Origin: Hufsiella arboris
Lineage (GTDB): Bacteria > Bacteroidota > Bacteroidia > Sphingobacteriales > Sphingobacteriaceae
Direction: 5' to 3'
Assembly (NCBI RefSeq): GCF_009834875.1
Contig: NZ_WVHT01000003.1
Coordinates: forward strand, 248,001-312,000
DNA length: 64,000 bases
The translations under genes were made by a program, and so were the position numbers. Shown here in pieces: positions 1 through 9,340 of this stretch. Position 1 is the stretch's first letter; each line of letters begins with the position of its first letter. The notes below the pieces were generated by a model that searched no databases, had not been told where the DNA came from, and saw nothing but the letters and a program-made list of their open reading frames with translations.

Positions 1-966
1 CGTGTCAATTTCATAGCTTAGCTCTGTTCCGATATATCCGAACTGATTTTTAAAGGAACGGCTGCCATTTTGCAGCAAAGCCGAAGGCAGTGTGTCAGTC
101 GTAAGTCTTGTACTTGAGCTCGGTTGCTGCGGCTGTTTCCAAACACCTATTCCCCCATATCCTGACGCTCCGAATTTACCTTGCTTAACCGTAAAAGACA
201 TGCCGCCGCCAGGTCCACCCACCGGAAAATTTTCCCTCAGATTCACATTACCATTATAGCCATTATCTATCTTCTTATTAGTTATAATGTTGATAATTCC
301 GGCTAATCCTTCGCTGTCATATTTAGCTGGAGGAGTAGTGATTACTTCAATTTTTTGGATGCTTGAAGCAGGCATCGCTTTAAGAACATCTTTTGGATTT
401 TTCGCCACCATACTTGACGGCTTTCCGTTTATCAGAATTTTATAATTTGATTTTCCCTGGAGCTGAATGTTGTCGTCGCCATCAAGCGAAAGCATCGGAA
501 CTTTTCGCATCATATCAAGCACATTCAATGATTTACTTTCAACGTCTGCCTGAACATCATAAGCTATCCTGTCCACTTCCTGTTTGATTACCGGTCGCTG
601 TGCATTTACAGCTACTTCTTTCAAGGATTTGCTTTCTGTAGCCAGGTAAATTTTACCCAGATTTATTACACCCTGTTCCGCATTCTTCAAATCAATGGAC
701 ACTGATTTACTTGTATAGCCTACAGCTACTACGGCAACAGAGTAATTGGCGTTTGAAAGTTGATTAAAATTAAAGGTTCCGTCTGTTTTTGACAGCGTAG
801 TCTTAAATGGTTGATTCTCTTTTTTTAAAGAGATAGTGACAAAATCAAGGGATTTTTTTGAAGCCGAATCAGCCACTACACCTTTAATTGTATAACCAGA
901 TTGGACTTGTGAATAGGAAAAAAAAGCAGAGAACAGTAGCAAAAAGCTTGAAAGGTAAAATTTCAT
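1..966 (-). CDS. Outer-membrane beta-barrel / TonB-dependent receptor-like protein (C-terminus cut by window edge)
   Basis: An open frame on the minus strand runs from an ATG at 966 to the window edge without a stop (322 codons visible). The N-terminus MKFYLSSFLLLFSAFFSYSQ is a clear signal peptide ending at SQ. A carboxypeptidase-D regulatory-like fold (about residues 25-110; YTIKGVVADSASKKSLDFV) follows, then a plug-like domain (about 120-230) with VPMLSLDGDDNIQLQG, YKILINGKPS and KIEVITTPPAKYDSEG. These are typical of the outer-membrane beta-barrel family found in Bacteroidota (TonB-receptor-like proteins of unknown ligand). The beta-barrel begins near residue 240 and most of it lies outside the window. 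The ligand cannot be inferred, and no susD-like partner is visible on this side. Confidence 0.85.
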   Translation of the reverse strand, partial: MKFYLSSFLLLFSAFFSYSQVQSGYTIKGVVADSASKKSLDFVTISLKKENQPFKTTLSKTDGTFNFNQLSNANYSVAVVAVGYTSKSVSIDLKNAEQGVINLGKIYLATESKSLKEVAVNAQRPVIKQEVDRIAYDVQADVESKSLNVLDMMRKVPMLSLDGDDNIQLQGKSNYKILINGKPSSMVAKNPKDVLKAMPASSIQKIEVITTPPAKYDSEGLAGIINIITNKKIDNGYNGNVNLRENFPVGGPGGGMSFTVKQGKFGASGYGGIGVWKQPQQPSSSTRLTTDTLPSALLQNGSRSFKNQFGYIGTELSYEIDT

Positions 967-1180
967 CACAGGATGATAGGTTAAAAGTTTAGTTTTTCAA
1001 TAATAATATTTTTATTATTAGCTAAATGTTAAAAATTGTTATCAACAGAATTTTTACATTACTACACGTTGAAAGACTTTTATTAAATCGAAACTTACTG
1101 AATGCTCATATAACACTTCCATCTGACGTTTCCTAAGATGAGACGTTGCATGGTTTTCCATAAATCATTTTGAGGACCCG

Positions 1181-1741
1181 CTATTTGTTGAAACGTGTCA
1201 TGGTAAGTTCCATACCAGCTGTCACAAAACTTTCAATCATGTCTATCGAACGATCGATGAGAGCAGGCAATTCAGGTATTTCATCGTTATCAAAGCCGCT
1301 AAGCACATAATCGACTTGCCGGCCTTTAGGAAAATTGTCACCGATACCAAAACGCAGCCGGGGATAATTTTGGCCGCCAACCAATCCTTCGATACTTTTT
1401 AAGCCATTATGGCCTGCATTTCCTCCTTTTGGTTTTAAACGTATAGCACCAAATGGGATAGCAAGATCGTCGACAATAACGAGAATATTTTCGACGGGAA
1501 TTTTCAGCTCATGCATCCAGTAATTAACTGCTTTGCCACTTAAATTCATATAAGTTGTTGGCTTAATAAGGAATAGCTTTTTCCCTTTATGGTTCATTTC
1601 GGCGTAATAAGCTAAACGCAGGTTACTATAGGTCACGCCGGCTTTTTTTGCCATCTCGTCCAAAACCATAAAACCAATGTTATGACGGGTGTCAGCGTAT
1701 TCGTGCCCAATATTCCCTAAACCAACGATTAAGTACTTCAT
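1181..1741 (-). CDS. pth: Peptidyl-tRNA hydrolase
   Basis: This cytosolic enzyme cleaves the ester bond of peptidyl-tRNAs released by stalled ribosomes and so recycles the tRNA. The 186 aa length matches the bacterial Pth family. The N-terminal MKYLIVGLGNIGHEYADTRH carries the family residues N10 and H20, and VIVDDLAIPFG holds the conserved Asp near residue 92. KPTTYMNLSG and the GGNAGHNGLKSI loop (near 105-116) are also family signatures. It is the last gene of a co-oriented prs-rplY-pth group, and an intrinsic terminator between rplY and pth suggests reduced read-through into it. Confidence 0.97.
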   Translation of the reverse strand: MKYLIVGLGNIGHEYADTRHNIGFMVLDEMAKKAGVTYSNLRLAYYAEMNHKGKKLFLIKPTTYMNLSGKAVNYWMHELKIPVENILVIVDDLAIPFGAIRLKPKGGNAGHNGLKSIEGLVGGQNYPRLRFGIGDNFPKGRQVDYVLSGFDNDEIPELPALIDRSIDMIESFVTAGMELTMTRFNK

Positions 1742-1759
1742 TTAAAATTAAGATTAAAC

Positions 1760-1792
1760 AAAAAAAGCAGTACAACTAAATGCACTGCTTTT
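1760..1792 (-). terminator. Intrinsic terminator between rplY and pth
   Basis: A 9-bp perfect stem (arms 1763-1771 and 1784-1792, AAAAGCAGT/ACTGCTTTT) has a 12-nt loop and a run of T on the minus strand. It lies just downstream of the rplY stop, so pth probably depends on read-through or a nearby promoter. Confidence 0.75.
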
Positions 1793-1815
1793 AAAATTAC
1801 ACGTTTGTGCAATAA

Positions 1816-2397
1816 TTATTTTCCTTTTGCAGCTTCTTGCTCAGCCTGACGCAATGCACGAGACATTCCTACTGAAACGATTGTATCATCTGCATTGTTA
1901 GTAATCTGAACGTTTGGAAAGTTTAACTCACCAACACGTACCGATTTACCAACTTCTAAACCTTCCATGCTAACTTCTACATATTGAGGCATGTTAGCTG
2001 GTAAAGCTTTAACACGTAATTTGCGAAGTTTCTGAGTTAACTTACCCCCCATTTTAACACCTGGAGATGTTCCTGTTAATTTAACCGGGATTTGCATTGT
2101 TAACGGCTTGTCTTCTGACAAAGCGAAAAAATCAACGTGCAGGATTGTTTCATTCAACGGGTGAAACTGAATATCTTGTATGATAGCTTTTGCTTTTTTA
2201 CCAGCAACTTCAATTTCAACAAAATTAACTTCCGGCGTATAAATCAATGGCTTAAGATCGGATACATTTACAGCGAAGTGCAATTGCTCTTTTCCACCAT
2301 ATAAAACAGCAGGTACCAATCCCTGATAACGCAGCTCTTTGGCGTCGCGTTTCCCTACGTTCTCTCTTAGAGAACCGCTAATAGCGATAGTATTCAT
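1816..2397 (-). CDS. rplY: 50S ribosomal protein L25 (general stress protein Ctc type)
   Basis: L25 binds 5S rRNA in the large ribosomal subunit. At 193 aa this is the long Ctc form: an N-terminal L25 beta-barrel (about 1-95; MNTIAISGSLRENVGKRDAK, VPAVLYGG) followed by a C-terminal TL5-like beta domain (about 100-180; PVKLTGTSPGVKMGG, LPANMPQYVEVSM). The C-terminus is a short charged tail. It sits between prs and pth, the usual Bacteroidota order, and is followed by a strong intrinsic terminator. A TATCTTTG -7 element lies about 20 nt before the start, so it may have its own promoter. Confidence 0.97.
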   Translation of the reverse strand: MNTIAISGSLRENVGKRDAKELRYQGLVPAVLYGGKEQLHFAVNVSDLKPLIYTPEVNFVEIEVAGKKAKAIIQDIQFHPLNETILHVDFFALSEDKPLTMQIPVKLTGTSPGVKMGGKLTQKLRKLRVKALPANMPQYVEVSMEGLEVGKSVRVGELNFPNVQITNNADDTIVSVGMSRALRQAEQEAAKGK

Positions 2398-2418
2398 ATC
2401 TTTAATTTAAATGAGGCG

Positions 2419-2450
2419 CAAAGATACGCTTTTGATTAATTATTTTCTAA
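2419..2450 (-). promoter_or_regulatory. Candidate rplY promoter
   Basis: On the minus strand TATCTTTG (2419-2426) fits the Bacteroidota -7 consensus TAnnTTTG exactly. A TTAG (2447-2450, consensus TTTG) lies 20 nt upstream. The predicted start site is about 15 nt before the rplY ATG. The call rests on consensus matching only. Confidence 0.45.
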
Positions 2451-3391
2451 TCTATTTTAAACAACTGACTGATTGATCCATGCTCGTTTACGTTAGCGAT
2501 AGCTTTGGCAAACAGATCGGCTGTAGACAGAACTTTAATTTTACCGCTTTCGCGACATGTAGCAATAGTGTCTGTTACAATTATCTCCGACAGCGCGGAA
2601 CTTTCAATTGTATCGTACGCTTTCCCGGATAGGACGGCATGCGTACAAACTGCCCGAACACTATTAGCACCGTTTTCCATAATTAAACCGGCGGCTTTCG
2701 CCAACGTTCCGGCAGTATCGCAGATATCATCTATCAAAACGATATCCTGACCGGTTACATCGCCAATAATTGACATTGATTCTATCTCGTTGGCTCGCTT
2801 ACGGCGTTTATCGCAGATTACCATTTCGGCGTTAAAAAACTTCGCGAACGTACGCGCCCTGTTTGAACCACCGATGTCTGGTGACGCAATGGTAAGATTA
2901 GGAAGGTTTAAACTCTTTATGTATGGAACGAAAATAATAGATCCGTCGAGGTGATCAACCGGAATGTCGAAAAATCCCTGAATCTGGGCAGCATGGAGAT
3001 CCATTGTCATGATACGATCGGCACCAGCGGCTGTAATTAAATTAGCAATTAGCTTTGCTCCAATCGCAACCCGCGGTTTGTCTTTTCTATCCTGGCGCGC
3101 AAGCCCAAAATAAGGAACCACCACTGTGATATAATGCGCCGAAGCTCGTCTGGCCGCGTCGATAAGCATTAACAATTCAATCAAGTTGTCATTTGGCTGG
3201 TTTGTCGACTGGATTAAGAAAACGTCGCATCCGCGAACTGATTCATTAAAAGCAGGCTGAAATTCGCCGTCACTGAAACGCGAGAGGGATATGTCACCTA
3301 ATTCCTTGCCATATGAACTGGCAATTTTATTCGCGAGGGCCTTTGTCCCCGATCCGGCAAATAGCTTTACAGGATTAAACTGAAGAGGCAT
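2447..3391 (-). CDS. prs: Ribose-phosphate pyrophosphokinase (PRPP synthetase)
   Basis: Makes 5-phosphoribosyl-1-pyrophosphate from ribose-5-phosphate and ATP for nucleotide, histidine and tryptophan synthesis. I chose the ATG at 3391 (MPLQFNPVKLFAGSGTKALA, 314 aa, usual length). The open frame continues 34 codons upstream, but that extension runs through a terminator hairpin and into the tRNA-Gln gene. Visible signatures are SLSRFSDGEFQP, the flexible ATP loop VPYFGLARQDRKDKPR, the metal-binding MDLHAAQIQGFF and the PRPP loop VLIDDICDTAGTL. It lies 20 bp after the tRNA-Gln terminator, so its transcript may come from read-through. Confidence 0.97.
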   Translation of the reverse strand: MPLQFNPVKLFAGSGTKALANKIASSYGKELGDISLSRFSDGEFQPAFNESVRGCDVFLIQSTNQPNDNLIELLMLIDAARRASAHYITVVVPYFGLARQDRKDKPRVAIGAKLIANLITAAGADRIMTMDLHAAQIQGFFDIPVDHLDGSIIFVPYIKSLNLPNLTIASPDIGGSNRARTFAKFFNAEMVICDKRRKRANEIESMSIIGDVTGQDIVLIDDICDTAGTLAKAAGLIMENGANSVRAVCTHAVLSGKAYDTIESSALSEIIVTDTIATCRESGKIKVLSTADLFAKAIANVNEHGSISQLFKID

Positions 3392-3410
3392 GCTTTGACA
3401 ATAAGGGATT

Positions 3411-3448
3411 AAAAAAAATTCGGATTGCACAAAGATGCACAATCCGAA
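3411..3448 (-). terminator. Intrinsic terminator after tRNA-Gln, upstream of prs
   Basis: On the minus strand a perfect 9-bp stem (arms 3440-3448 and 3419-3427, TTCGGATTG/CAATCCGAA) has a 12-nt loop and is followed by eight T. It lies between tRNA-Gln and the prs ATG and could act as an attenuator for prs. Confidence 0.8.
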
Positions 3449-3464
3449 GTATTCTTTTTTATTG

Positions 3465-3535
3465 TTGCCCGACCAGGATTCGAACCTAGACAATCTGAAC
3501 CAAAATCAGATGTACTACCTTTATACTATCGGGCA
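3465..3535 (-). tRNA. tRNA-Gln (anticodon TTG)
   Basis: A 71-nt cloverleaf on the minus strand has acceptor arms TGCCCGA/TCGGGCA and the anticodon stem TCTGA/TCAGA around the loop TTTTGGT (anticodon TTG, reads CAA/CAG). The T arm is CTAGG-TTCGAAT-CCTGG and the discriminator base is A. CCA is not encoded. A consensus promoter precedes it and a strong terminator follows it. Confidence 0.97.
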
Positions 3536-3571
3536 ATCCGCCTGCCAAAACCATTGTTTTGAACGGGACTG

Positions 3572-3603
3572 CAAATATAGAGGCTTAGAATAAATGATGC
3601 AAA
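3572..3603 (-). promoter_or_regulatory. Bacteroidota-type promoter of tRNA-Gln
   Basis: On the minus strand TTTG (3600-3603), a 20-nt spacer and TATATTTG (3572-3579) match the published Bacteroidetes -33/-7 pattern at every defined position. It ends about 37 nt before the mature tRNA. The sequence TTGCAGTCCC at its downstream edge recurs before the tRNA-Asn pair. Confidence 0.8.
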
Positions 3604-3741
3604 TGAATTTTATTTTTTTTTCGAACCAAATAATCAGGCTTTAAAACCGTTTCTAAATCAATTTAAATTTGGTTGCAACTCATTAATTAAATACTATTCA
3701 CTATTTTCGGCGCGTAATAATCGATTACAGATTCATTTTAT

Positions 3742-6700
3742 ATGACTTATAGTAAAACAAACAATTTAATAGGATGGCTATGCTTTATAATCGCTACAGC
3801 TACCTACGTTCTTACATTAGAACCTTCAGCCAGTTTTTGGGATTGCGGGGAATTTATCTCGGCTGCATATAAGTTACAAATTGTGCATCAACCGGGTGCT
3901 CCACTTTTCCTGATGATTCAAAAAATGTTTTCACTGCTTGCCGGTGGCAACATTCATAAGGTGGCTTATTGGATGAACGTAGGTTCGGCCTTATCAAGTG
4001 GCGCAACAATTCTTTTTCTTTTCTGGACTATAACAGCACTTGTTAAAAAGATTATCTGGAGAACCGGCGAAGAACTTACCACAGGCAAACTGGTTCTGAT
4101 CATGGGTTCAGGAGCTGTCGGAGCATTGGCTTACACTTTTTCCGATTCTTTCTGGTTTTCAGCTGTCGAATCTGAAGTCTATGCTATGTCGTCACTATGT
4201 ACCGCAATTGTTTTTTGGGCTATTTTAAAATGGGAACAACATGCGGACGAGCCATTTGCTGATAAATGGATCGTTTTCATCGCATATGTAATGGGGTTAT
4301 CTATCGGTGTACACTTACTTAACCTTCTTGCTATTCCGGCTATTGCACTTGTATATTATTTTAAACGTACCCCTAAGCCAACATCACGCGGAACAATACT
4401 TACGTTGTTAATCGGAATTGTAATTCTGGGAGTCATCCAATATGGCATTATTCAGTATCTCATTAAAATCGCCGCGTATTTTGACTTGTTCTTTGTTAAC
4501 TCGCTAGGAATGGGTTTTGGAACTGGTGTAGCGGTTTTTGCAATACTACTAATCGCCGCAATTGTTTATGGCGTTATGTATTCCATCCGGAAGGCTAAAC
4601 CGGTTTTAAATCTTGCCTTAATTTGCTTTGCTTTTATATTAGTTGGATACAGTTCTTTTGCGATGATCATCATCCGTGCAAAAGCTAATCCATCACTTAA
4701 TAACAGCGATCCTGACAATGCTTTTGCTTTCTTAAGCTACCTTAACCGTGAACAATATGGCGACAGGCCGCTAGCTTATGGGCCTTATTTCGATTCTAAA
4801 GCGGTTGACTATAATGAAGGCGGAAATATATATCGCAAGGGAAAAGAAAAATATGAAGTTGCTGGCCGGAAATTTGAACAAGTTTACGATCGCAATACGC
4901 TGCTTCCCCGTATGTACAGCGACGATCCTCAGCACGTTGGGTTTTACCGTGAATGGATGCAGCTGGGAGAATCTCAGTCTCCGAATTTTGTCCAAAATCT
5001 TGGTTTCCTGTTTAGTTACCAAACCGGCTTTATGTACGCGAGATATTTTGCGTGGAATTTCGTCGGCAGGCAGAATGATGAACAAGGCAACGGTAATAAT
5101 CGCGACGGGAACTGGATAACCGGTATTAAATTCCTTGACGCTATGCACCTTGGACCGCAAGACCATTTGCCTCAAAGTGTGCTTAAAAATAAAGCTTACA
5201 ACCGCTTTTTCATGCTTCCTTTCATCTTAGGGATCATTGGTGCTGTTTGGCATTTTAAACGGAATCAAAAAGACGCCGGCGTTGTTGGACTGCTTTTCTT
5301 TTTTACAGGGATGGCAATCGTGTTATACTTAAACCAAACACCTTTGCAGCCACGCGAACGTGACTACGCTTACGCGGGATCGTTTTATGCATACGCAATC
5401 TGGATCGGATTAGGAGTTGCCGGATTAGCGGAGTATCTGTTCAAAAAACTTTCGCCGGCTAATGGCGCTATTGCGGCAACTGTTATTGGTTTATTAGCTG
5501 CACCGGTTGTAATGGCTAAAGACGGATGGGATGATCACAACAGATCAACGAAAACTACGCCACGTGACTTCGCTATTGACTATTTAGAATCATGCGCGCC
5601 TAACGCGATCTTATTTACCTATGGCGATAATGACACCTACCCTTTATGGTACGCCCAGGAAGTTGAAAATGTACGGCCAGATGTAAGAATTGTTAATCTC
5701 AGCCTGCTTGGCACCGACTGGTACATTAACCAAATGAAGTATAAAGTTAACGAGGCCACTCCGTTGCCATTAACGATGGCTGATGAAAAATACGTGCAGG
5801 GCGTTCGTGATGTAATTCGCTATAACGATGATTACAAAATCGCAGGTTCAGTTGAATTAAAGAATTTATTTGACGTGCTTGTTTCTGATGACGACAATGA
5901 TAAATTAACTTATCAGGACGGGTCAAAGGAAAATTTTCTTCCAACTAAAAACTTCAAGCTTACAATAAATCCGGAGCAAGTGATTTCTACAGGAACAGTT
6001 CCGTCAAATCTTCGCGACAGTATTGCACCTTCAATGGACTGGACTTACAATAAAAACTATATCACCAAGACTGAGCTTGCAATGATCGACATCCTGGCGC
6101 ATAACGATTGGAAGCGCCCTGTATATTTTGCCGTCACTGTTCCGTCAAGCAACTTCATTGGCTTAGACAAATATTTGTACGATGAAGGATTTGCTTATCG
6201 CCTGATGCCTTTGAAAACAAAAGCAGAAACAGATTCTACGGCTGCTCAACAGGATAATGATAAGTTGAATACCGGCGCGATGTACAATAACATGATGAAT
6301 AAGTTTGTGTGGGGAAACATGAAAAATGCTAAATATCTCGATCCGGAAAGCACTCGTATGATCGGCATTATCATGAAAAGCTTCAATGGTTTAGGTTCCA
6401 GCTTGTTAAGTGAGGGCAAAACCGAAGAAGCGCGCAAAGCGGTATTGAAATCGCTGGATGTTGTGCCTGACTATAATTACTCGATGTATTTTACCCTTCA
6501 CCGTTATTATACGATTGATTTATTGTATAAACTTAAGGAAACAGAAAAGGCAAATAAGCTTGTTCAGCAAACAGCAGACTACCTGGAAAGTGAACTTAAT
6601 TACTTCTACGATTTGTCACGTACCCGTGATGGCGTTCAAAACGACGTCCAGTTAGGCATGTCAGTTTTAAATGAGTTAATCGGTGTCACCGCTGAAAATG

Positions 6701-6777
6701 GACAAAAAGAACTCAACATTAAACTAACCAATGATTTCAAATCACTGGAAACGAAGTTTATGAGTTCGGCGAGATAG
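3742..6777 (+). CDS. DUF2723-family GT-C membrane glycosyltransferase-like protein
   Basis: A 1011-aa polytopic membrane protein. Residues 1-330 hold about ten hydrophobic helices, with the family motif FWDCGEFISAAYKLQI (about 32-47) and QPGAPLF near 50; acidic residues in this first loop are typical of GT-C enzymes. A large soluble middle region and a second membrane block (about 490-610; TPLQPRERDYAYAGSF) follow. The extracytoplasmic C-terminal part ends with TPR-like helices (about 890-1000). DUF2723 proteins are related to human TMEM260, an O-mannosyltransferase, and are common in Bacteroidota. The donor and acceptor in this organism are unknown. It is monocistronic, with a strong terminator directly after it. 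Confidence 0.85.
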   Translation: MTYSKTNNLIGWLCFIIATATYVLTLEPSASFWDCGEFISAAYKLQIVHQPGAPLFLMIQKMFSLLAGGNIHKVAYWMNVGSALSSGATILFLFWTITALVKKIIWRTGEELTTGKLVLIMGSGAVGALAYTFSDSFWFSAVESEVYAMSSLCTAIVFWAILKWEQHADEPFADKWIVFIAYVMGLSIGVHLLNLLAIPAIALVYYFKRTPKPTSRGTILTLLIGIVILGVIQYGIIQYLIKIAAYFDLFFVNSLGMGFGTGVAVFAILLIAAIVYGVMYSIRKAKPVLNLALICFAFILVGYSSFAMIIIRAKANPSLNNSDPDNAFAFLSYLNREQYGDRPLAYGPYFDSKAVDYNEGGNIYRKGKEKYEVAGRKFEQVYDRNTLLPRMYSDDPQHVGFYREWMQLGESQSPNFVQNLGFLFSYQTGFMYARYFAWNFVGRQNDEQGNGNNRDGNWITGIKFLDAMHLGPQDHLPQSVLKNKAYNRFFMLPFILGIIGAVWHFKRNQKDAGVVGLLFFFTGMAIVLYLNQTPLQPRERDYAYAGSFYAYAIWIGLGVAGLAEYLFKKLSPANGAIAATVIGLLAAPVVMAKDGWDDHNRSTKTTPRDFAIDYLESCAPNAILFTYGDNDTYPLWYAQEVENVRPDVRIVNLSLLGTDWYINQMKYKVNEATPLPLTMADEKYVQGVRDVIRYNDDYKIAGSVELKNLFDVLVSDDDNDKLTYQDGSKENFLPTKNFKLTINPEQVISTGTVPSNLRDSIAPSMDWTYNKNYITKTELAMIDILAHNDWKRPVYFAVTVPSSNFIGLDKYLYDEGFAYRLMPLKTKAETDSTAAQQDNDKLNTGAMYNNMMNKFVWGNMKNAKYLDPESTRMIGIIMKSFNGLGSSLLSEGKTEEARKAVLKSLDVVPDYNYSMYFTLHRYYTIDLLYKLKETEKANKLVQQTADYLESELNYFYDLSRTRDGVQNDVQLGMSVLNELIGVTAENGQKELNIKLTNDFKSLETKFMSSAR

Positions 6778-6796
6778 CATATCCTTGTAAAAGAAA

Positions 6797-6828
6797 AAGC
6801 GGCTCTTGAAAAAAGGGCCGCTTTTTTT
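6797..6828 (+). terminator. Intrinsic terminator of the DUF2723 gene
   Basis: Stem AAGCGGCTC (6797-6805) / GGGCCGCTT (6815-6823) contains one G-T pair. A 9-nt loop and seven T follow the pattern of a classic intrinsic terminator. Confidence 0.85.
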
Positions 6829-6913
6829 GTGGTTTATATACACCAAATCTTTCTTTTATCCTTCTTAGGCCAGATGGATGAAACGGTAACCAATTGGCCA
6901 CACTTAATTAAAT

Positions 6914-6943
6914 AAAAAAAGGCGGTCTGATTTAAGAACCGCC
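6914..6943 (-). terminator. Intrinsic terminator of accA
   Basis: On the minus strand the stem GGCGGT/ACCGCC (arms 6938-6943 and 6921-6926) is followed by seven T. It lies about 20 nt after the accA stop. Confidence 0.8.
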
Positions 6944-6964
6944 TCCGTAATTATTTACAAATTC

Positions 6965-7921
6965 CTATCCTTCTACAACAACACCCATCGAGCAGAATTT
7001 CTCGATCCGCTCATTTATGATTTTGTCGATATCTTTTTTCTTGAAATTAGCTAAGTCCTCGATGATCCTATCTTTAACAGTTTGGGCCATCGTCTGTGGA
7101 TCGTTATGCGCACCGCCGAAAGGTTCGGGAATGATTCCGTCGATCAATTTGTTCTTATACATATCTTCCGACGTAAGTTTCAATTTCTCTGCGGCTTGTT
7201 CTTTGAAATCCCAGCTTCTCCATAAAATAGACGAGCAGGATTCCGGCGAAATAACAGAATACCAAGTATTTTCAAGCATATAAACTTTATCGCCAATACC
7301 TATTCCTAATGCTCCGCCTGAAGCGCCTTCTCCAACAATAAAGCATAAAATCGGAACTTTCAGCACCGACATCTCCAGAAGATTACGCGCGATAGCTTCA
7401 CCTTGTCCTCTTTCTTCGGCCTCCAATCCTGGATATGCTCCGGGAGTGTCGATGAATGTGATAACAGGTTTATTGAACTTCTCGGCAAGTTTCATCAGGC
7501 GAAGCGCCTTTCTGTAACCCTCGGGATTGGCCATACCGAAATTGCGATATTGCCGGAGTTTAGTATTCGTGCCTTTTTGATGCCCGATAACCATAACGGT
7601 TTGACCATTGATAGATGCGAATCCGCCTACAATAGCCTTATCATCCTTAACAGTACGATCGCCATGAAGCTCAATAAAGTCATCGCAGATCATCTCAATA
7701 TATTGCAGGGTATACGGCCTTTCGGGGTGACGTGATATCTGCACCTTTTGCCAACCTGTTAAATTGGAATAAATCTGCTGTTTATTATCTTCCATTTTCT
7801 TTTCTAGCTCTTTCAGCGTCGCTGACATATCAACCTTTGTTTTATCAGCTATCTGCTTCACTTTATCAATTTGCACCTGCAGATCTGCCAGAGGTTTTTC
7901 AAAATCAAAAGAAATATCCAT
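6965..7921 (-). CDS. accA: Acetyl-CoA carboxylase carboxyltransferase subunit alpha
   Basis: The alpha subunit of the carboxyltransferase half of acetyl-CoA carboxylase moves CO2 from carboxybiotin to acetyl-CoA, which makes malonyl-CoA for fatty-acid synthesis. The 318 aa length is normal. The N-terminal coiled region (about 1-60) begins [20 protein letters not shown]. Crotonase-fold signatures follow: [57 protein letters not shown] and [14 protein letters not shown]. It stands alone with its own terminator; accD is not in the window. Confidence 0.97.
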   Translation of the reverse strand: MDISFDFEKPLADLQVQIDKVKQIADKTKVDMSATLKELEKKMEDNKQQIYSNLTGWQKVQISRHPERPYTLQYIEMICDDFIELHGDRTVKDDKAIVGGFASINGQTVMVIGHQKGTNTKLRQYRNFGMANPEGYRKALRLMKLAEKFNKPVITFIDTPGAYPGLEAEERGQGEAIARNLLEMSVLKVPILCFIVGEGASGGALGIGIGDKVYMLENTWYSVISPESCSSILWRSWDFKEQAAEKLKLTSEDMYKNKLIDGIIPEPFGGAHNDPQTMAQTVKDRIIEDLANFKKKDIDKIINERIEKFCSMGVVVEG

Positions 7922-8035
7922 CTCTAAAATTTACGGTCGGCTAAATTAGGCATTTCGTCACCCAATTTAAAACGAAATAAGTTGCAAGAGAATCTAACGA
8001 ATAACAAACTGATTTATAGTAAAATAGTTTGACAG

Positions 8036-9331
8036 CTACTTTGCTTTTAAACCAACTTTATATCCTGCTATTGCATAATATAAGATAAAAACATAACATG
8101 GAAGCATGCAAACTAAAAACGCAGTGTTGTTCGCAATACCGAGATGATCCTTTAAGTTAGCGTAAATGAGCGGAACGATCGCGCCACCAGCTATACCCAT
8201 TACCAGCAATGCCGAACCTGTTTTGGTAAGTTTACCCAAGCCGTGAATTCCAAGCGGAAAAATAGCGGGCCACATCGGCGCATTTGCCAACCCTAATAGT
8301 GCAATACATACCACAGATGTATAACCGTTAGTCAGATAAGCCAATACAGACAAAATTATTCCAAGTATCGCCGCATACTTTAAACTGGCCTGCTGGCTAA
8401 TATATTTTGGAATTGTTGCTATACCGATAATATAACCGGCAAGCATAGCGATTAGCGTGAACGAAGTGAAATACCGCGTTTTGTCGATGCTCATTCCCAA
8501 AGCCTTGCCATATGTTCCGATCACATCACCAGCCATTACTTCCACTCCTACGTAAAAAAACAAACATAGAGCTCCGAGCAATAAGTAAGGATATTGAAAA
8601 ACATTCGTTCGCTGGCCAGCCATTTCAGCTGCATCATCACTTTCTTTGGCTTCAATTTCGGGCAGAGATGACCGTTTTATTAAGAATGCCAAGACTATCA
8701 AAACCAGCGCCATGACGGCGTATGGCACAATTACTTTAGAAGCGAGATCATTTAACAATACTTCTCTTGCTGACGGGTCTGTAACAGAAGTTAATTTTCC
8801 TTCAACCTCATGTGCGCTATTCAAAACAATGGCGCCTAAAATAACCGGACTTAAAGCTCCGGCAATTTTGTTGCAGATACCCATAATACTAATTCTCCGG
8901 GCAGCACTTTCAATCGGGCCTAAAATACTGGCATATGGATTTGAGGCCGTTTGCAACAAAGAAAGACCAGTACCCTGGATAAACAGTCCCGTTAAGAAAA
9001 ATCCGAAGGTGCGGGTGTTAGCAGCGGGAATAAATATCAAGGAACCAATGGCCATGATGAGTAAACCTAAAGCCATTCCGTTTTTATAACCAGTTTTTTT
9101 CAATATATACGACGAAGGCAGTGCCAAAAAGAAATACGCCATATAAAACGCAAACGTAACAAACAGCGCCTGCACATCGCTTTTTAAGTCGCAGGCGATT
9201 TTTAAAAATGGAATTAACGTTCCGTTTAACCATGTTACAAAACCAAAAATGAAGAAAAGTGCACAAATGATTAAAAGTGGCTTTGAATCACTCTTCGTTT
9301 TAACCGGTGCCGGCGAAATAACAGTTTCCAT
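8036..9331 (-). CDS. FucP/NagP-type sugar:H+ symporter (MFS), probable GlcNAc permease
   Basis: A 431-aa 12-helix MFS protein of the fucose/glucose/galactose permease (FHS) family. The family pattern is visible in FFIFGFVTWLNGTLIPFLK (helix 1), LFIQGTGLSLLQTASNPY (helix 4) and LGLANAPMWPAIFPLGIHGLG. NagP of chitin-degrading marine bacteria belongs to this family. The gene is the last of an operon with a GlcNAc-kinase-like gene (9-bp gap) and nagB-LmbE, so GlcNAc or a related amino sugar is the likely substrate. The substrate is inferred from context and not from binding residues. Confidence 0.85.
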   Translation of the reverse strand: METVISPAPVKTKSDSKPLLIICALFFIFGFVTWLNGTLIPFLKIACDLKSDVQALFVTFAFYMAYFFLALPSSYILKKTGYKNGMALGLLIMAIGSLIFIPAANTRTFGFFLTGLFIQGTGLSLLQTASNPYASILGPIESAARRISIMGICNKIAGALSPVILGAIVLNSAHEVEGKLTSVTDPSAREVLLNDLASKVIVPYAVMALVLIVLAFLIKRSSLPEIEAKESDDAAEMAGQRTNVFQYPYLLLGALCLFFYVGVEVMAGDVIGTYGKALGMSIDKTRYFTSFTLIAMLAGYIIGIATIPKYISQQASLKYAAILGIILSVLAYLTNGYTSVVCIALLGLANAPMWPAIFPLGIHGLGKLTKTGSALLVMGIAGGAIVPLIYANLKDHLGIANNTAFLVCMLPCYVFILYYAIAGYKVGLKAK

Positions 9332-9340
9332 ACGCTAATT

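Noticed and set aside
3391-3493. N-terminal extension of Prs (34 codons)
   Set aside because: It runs through the terminator hairpin and into the tRNA-Gln gene; the family start is at 3391.
4771-5175. 134-aa and 113-aa frames inside the DUF2723 gene
   Set aside because: They are shadows of the real gene in other frames; the DUF2723 protein has clear family motifs.
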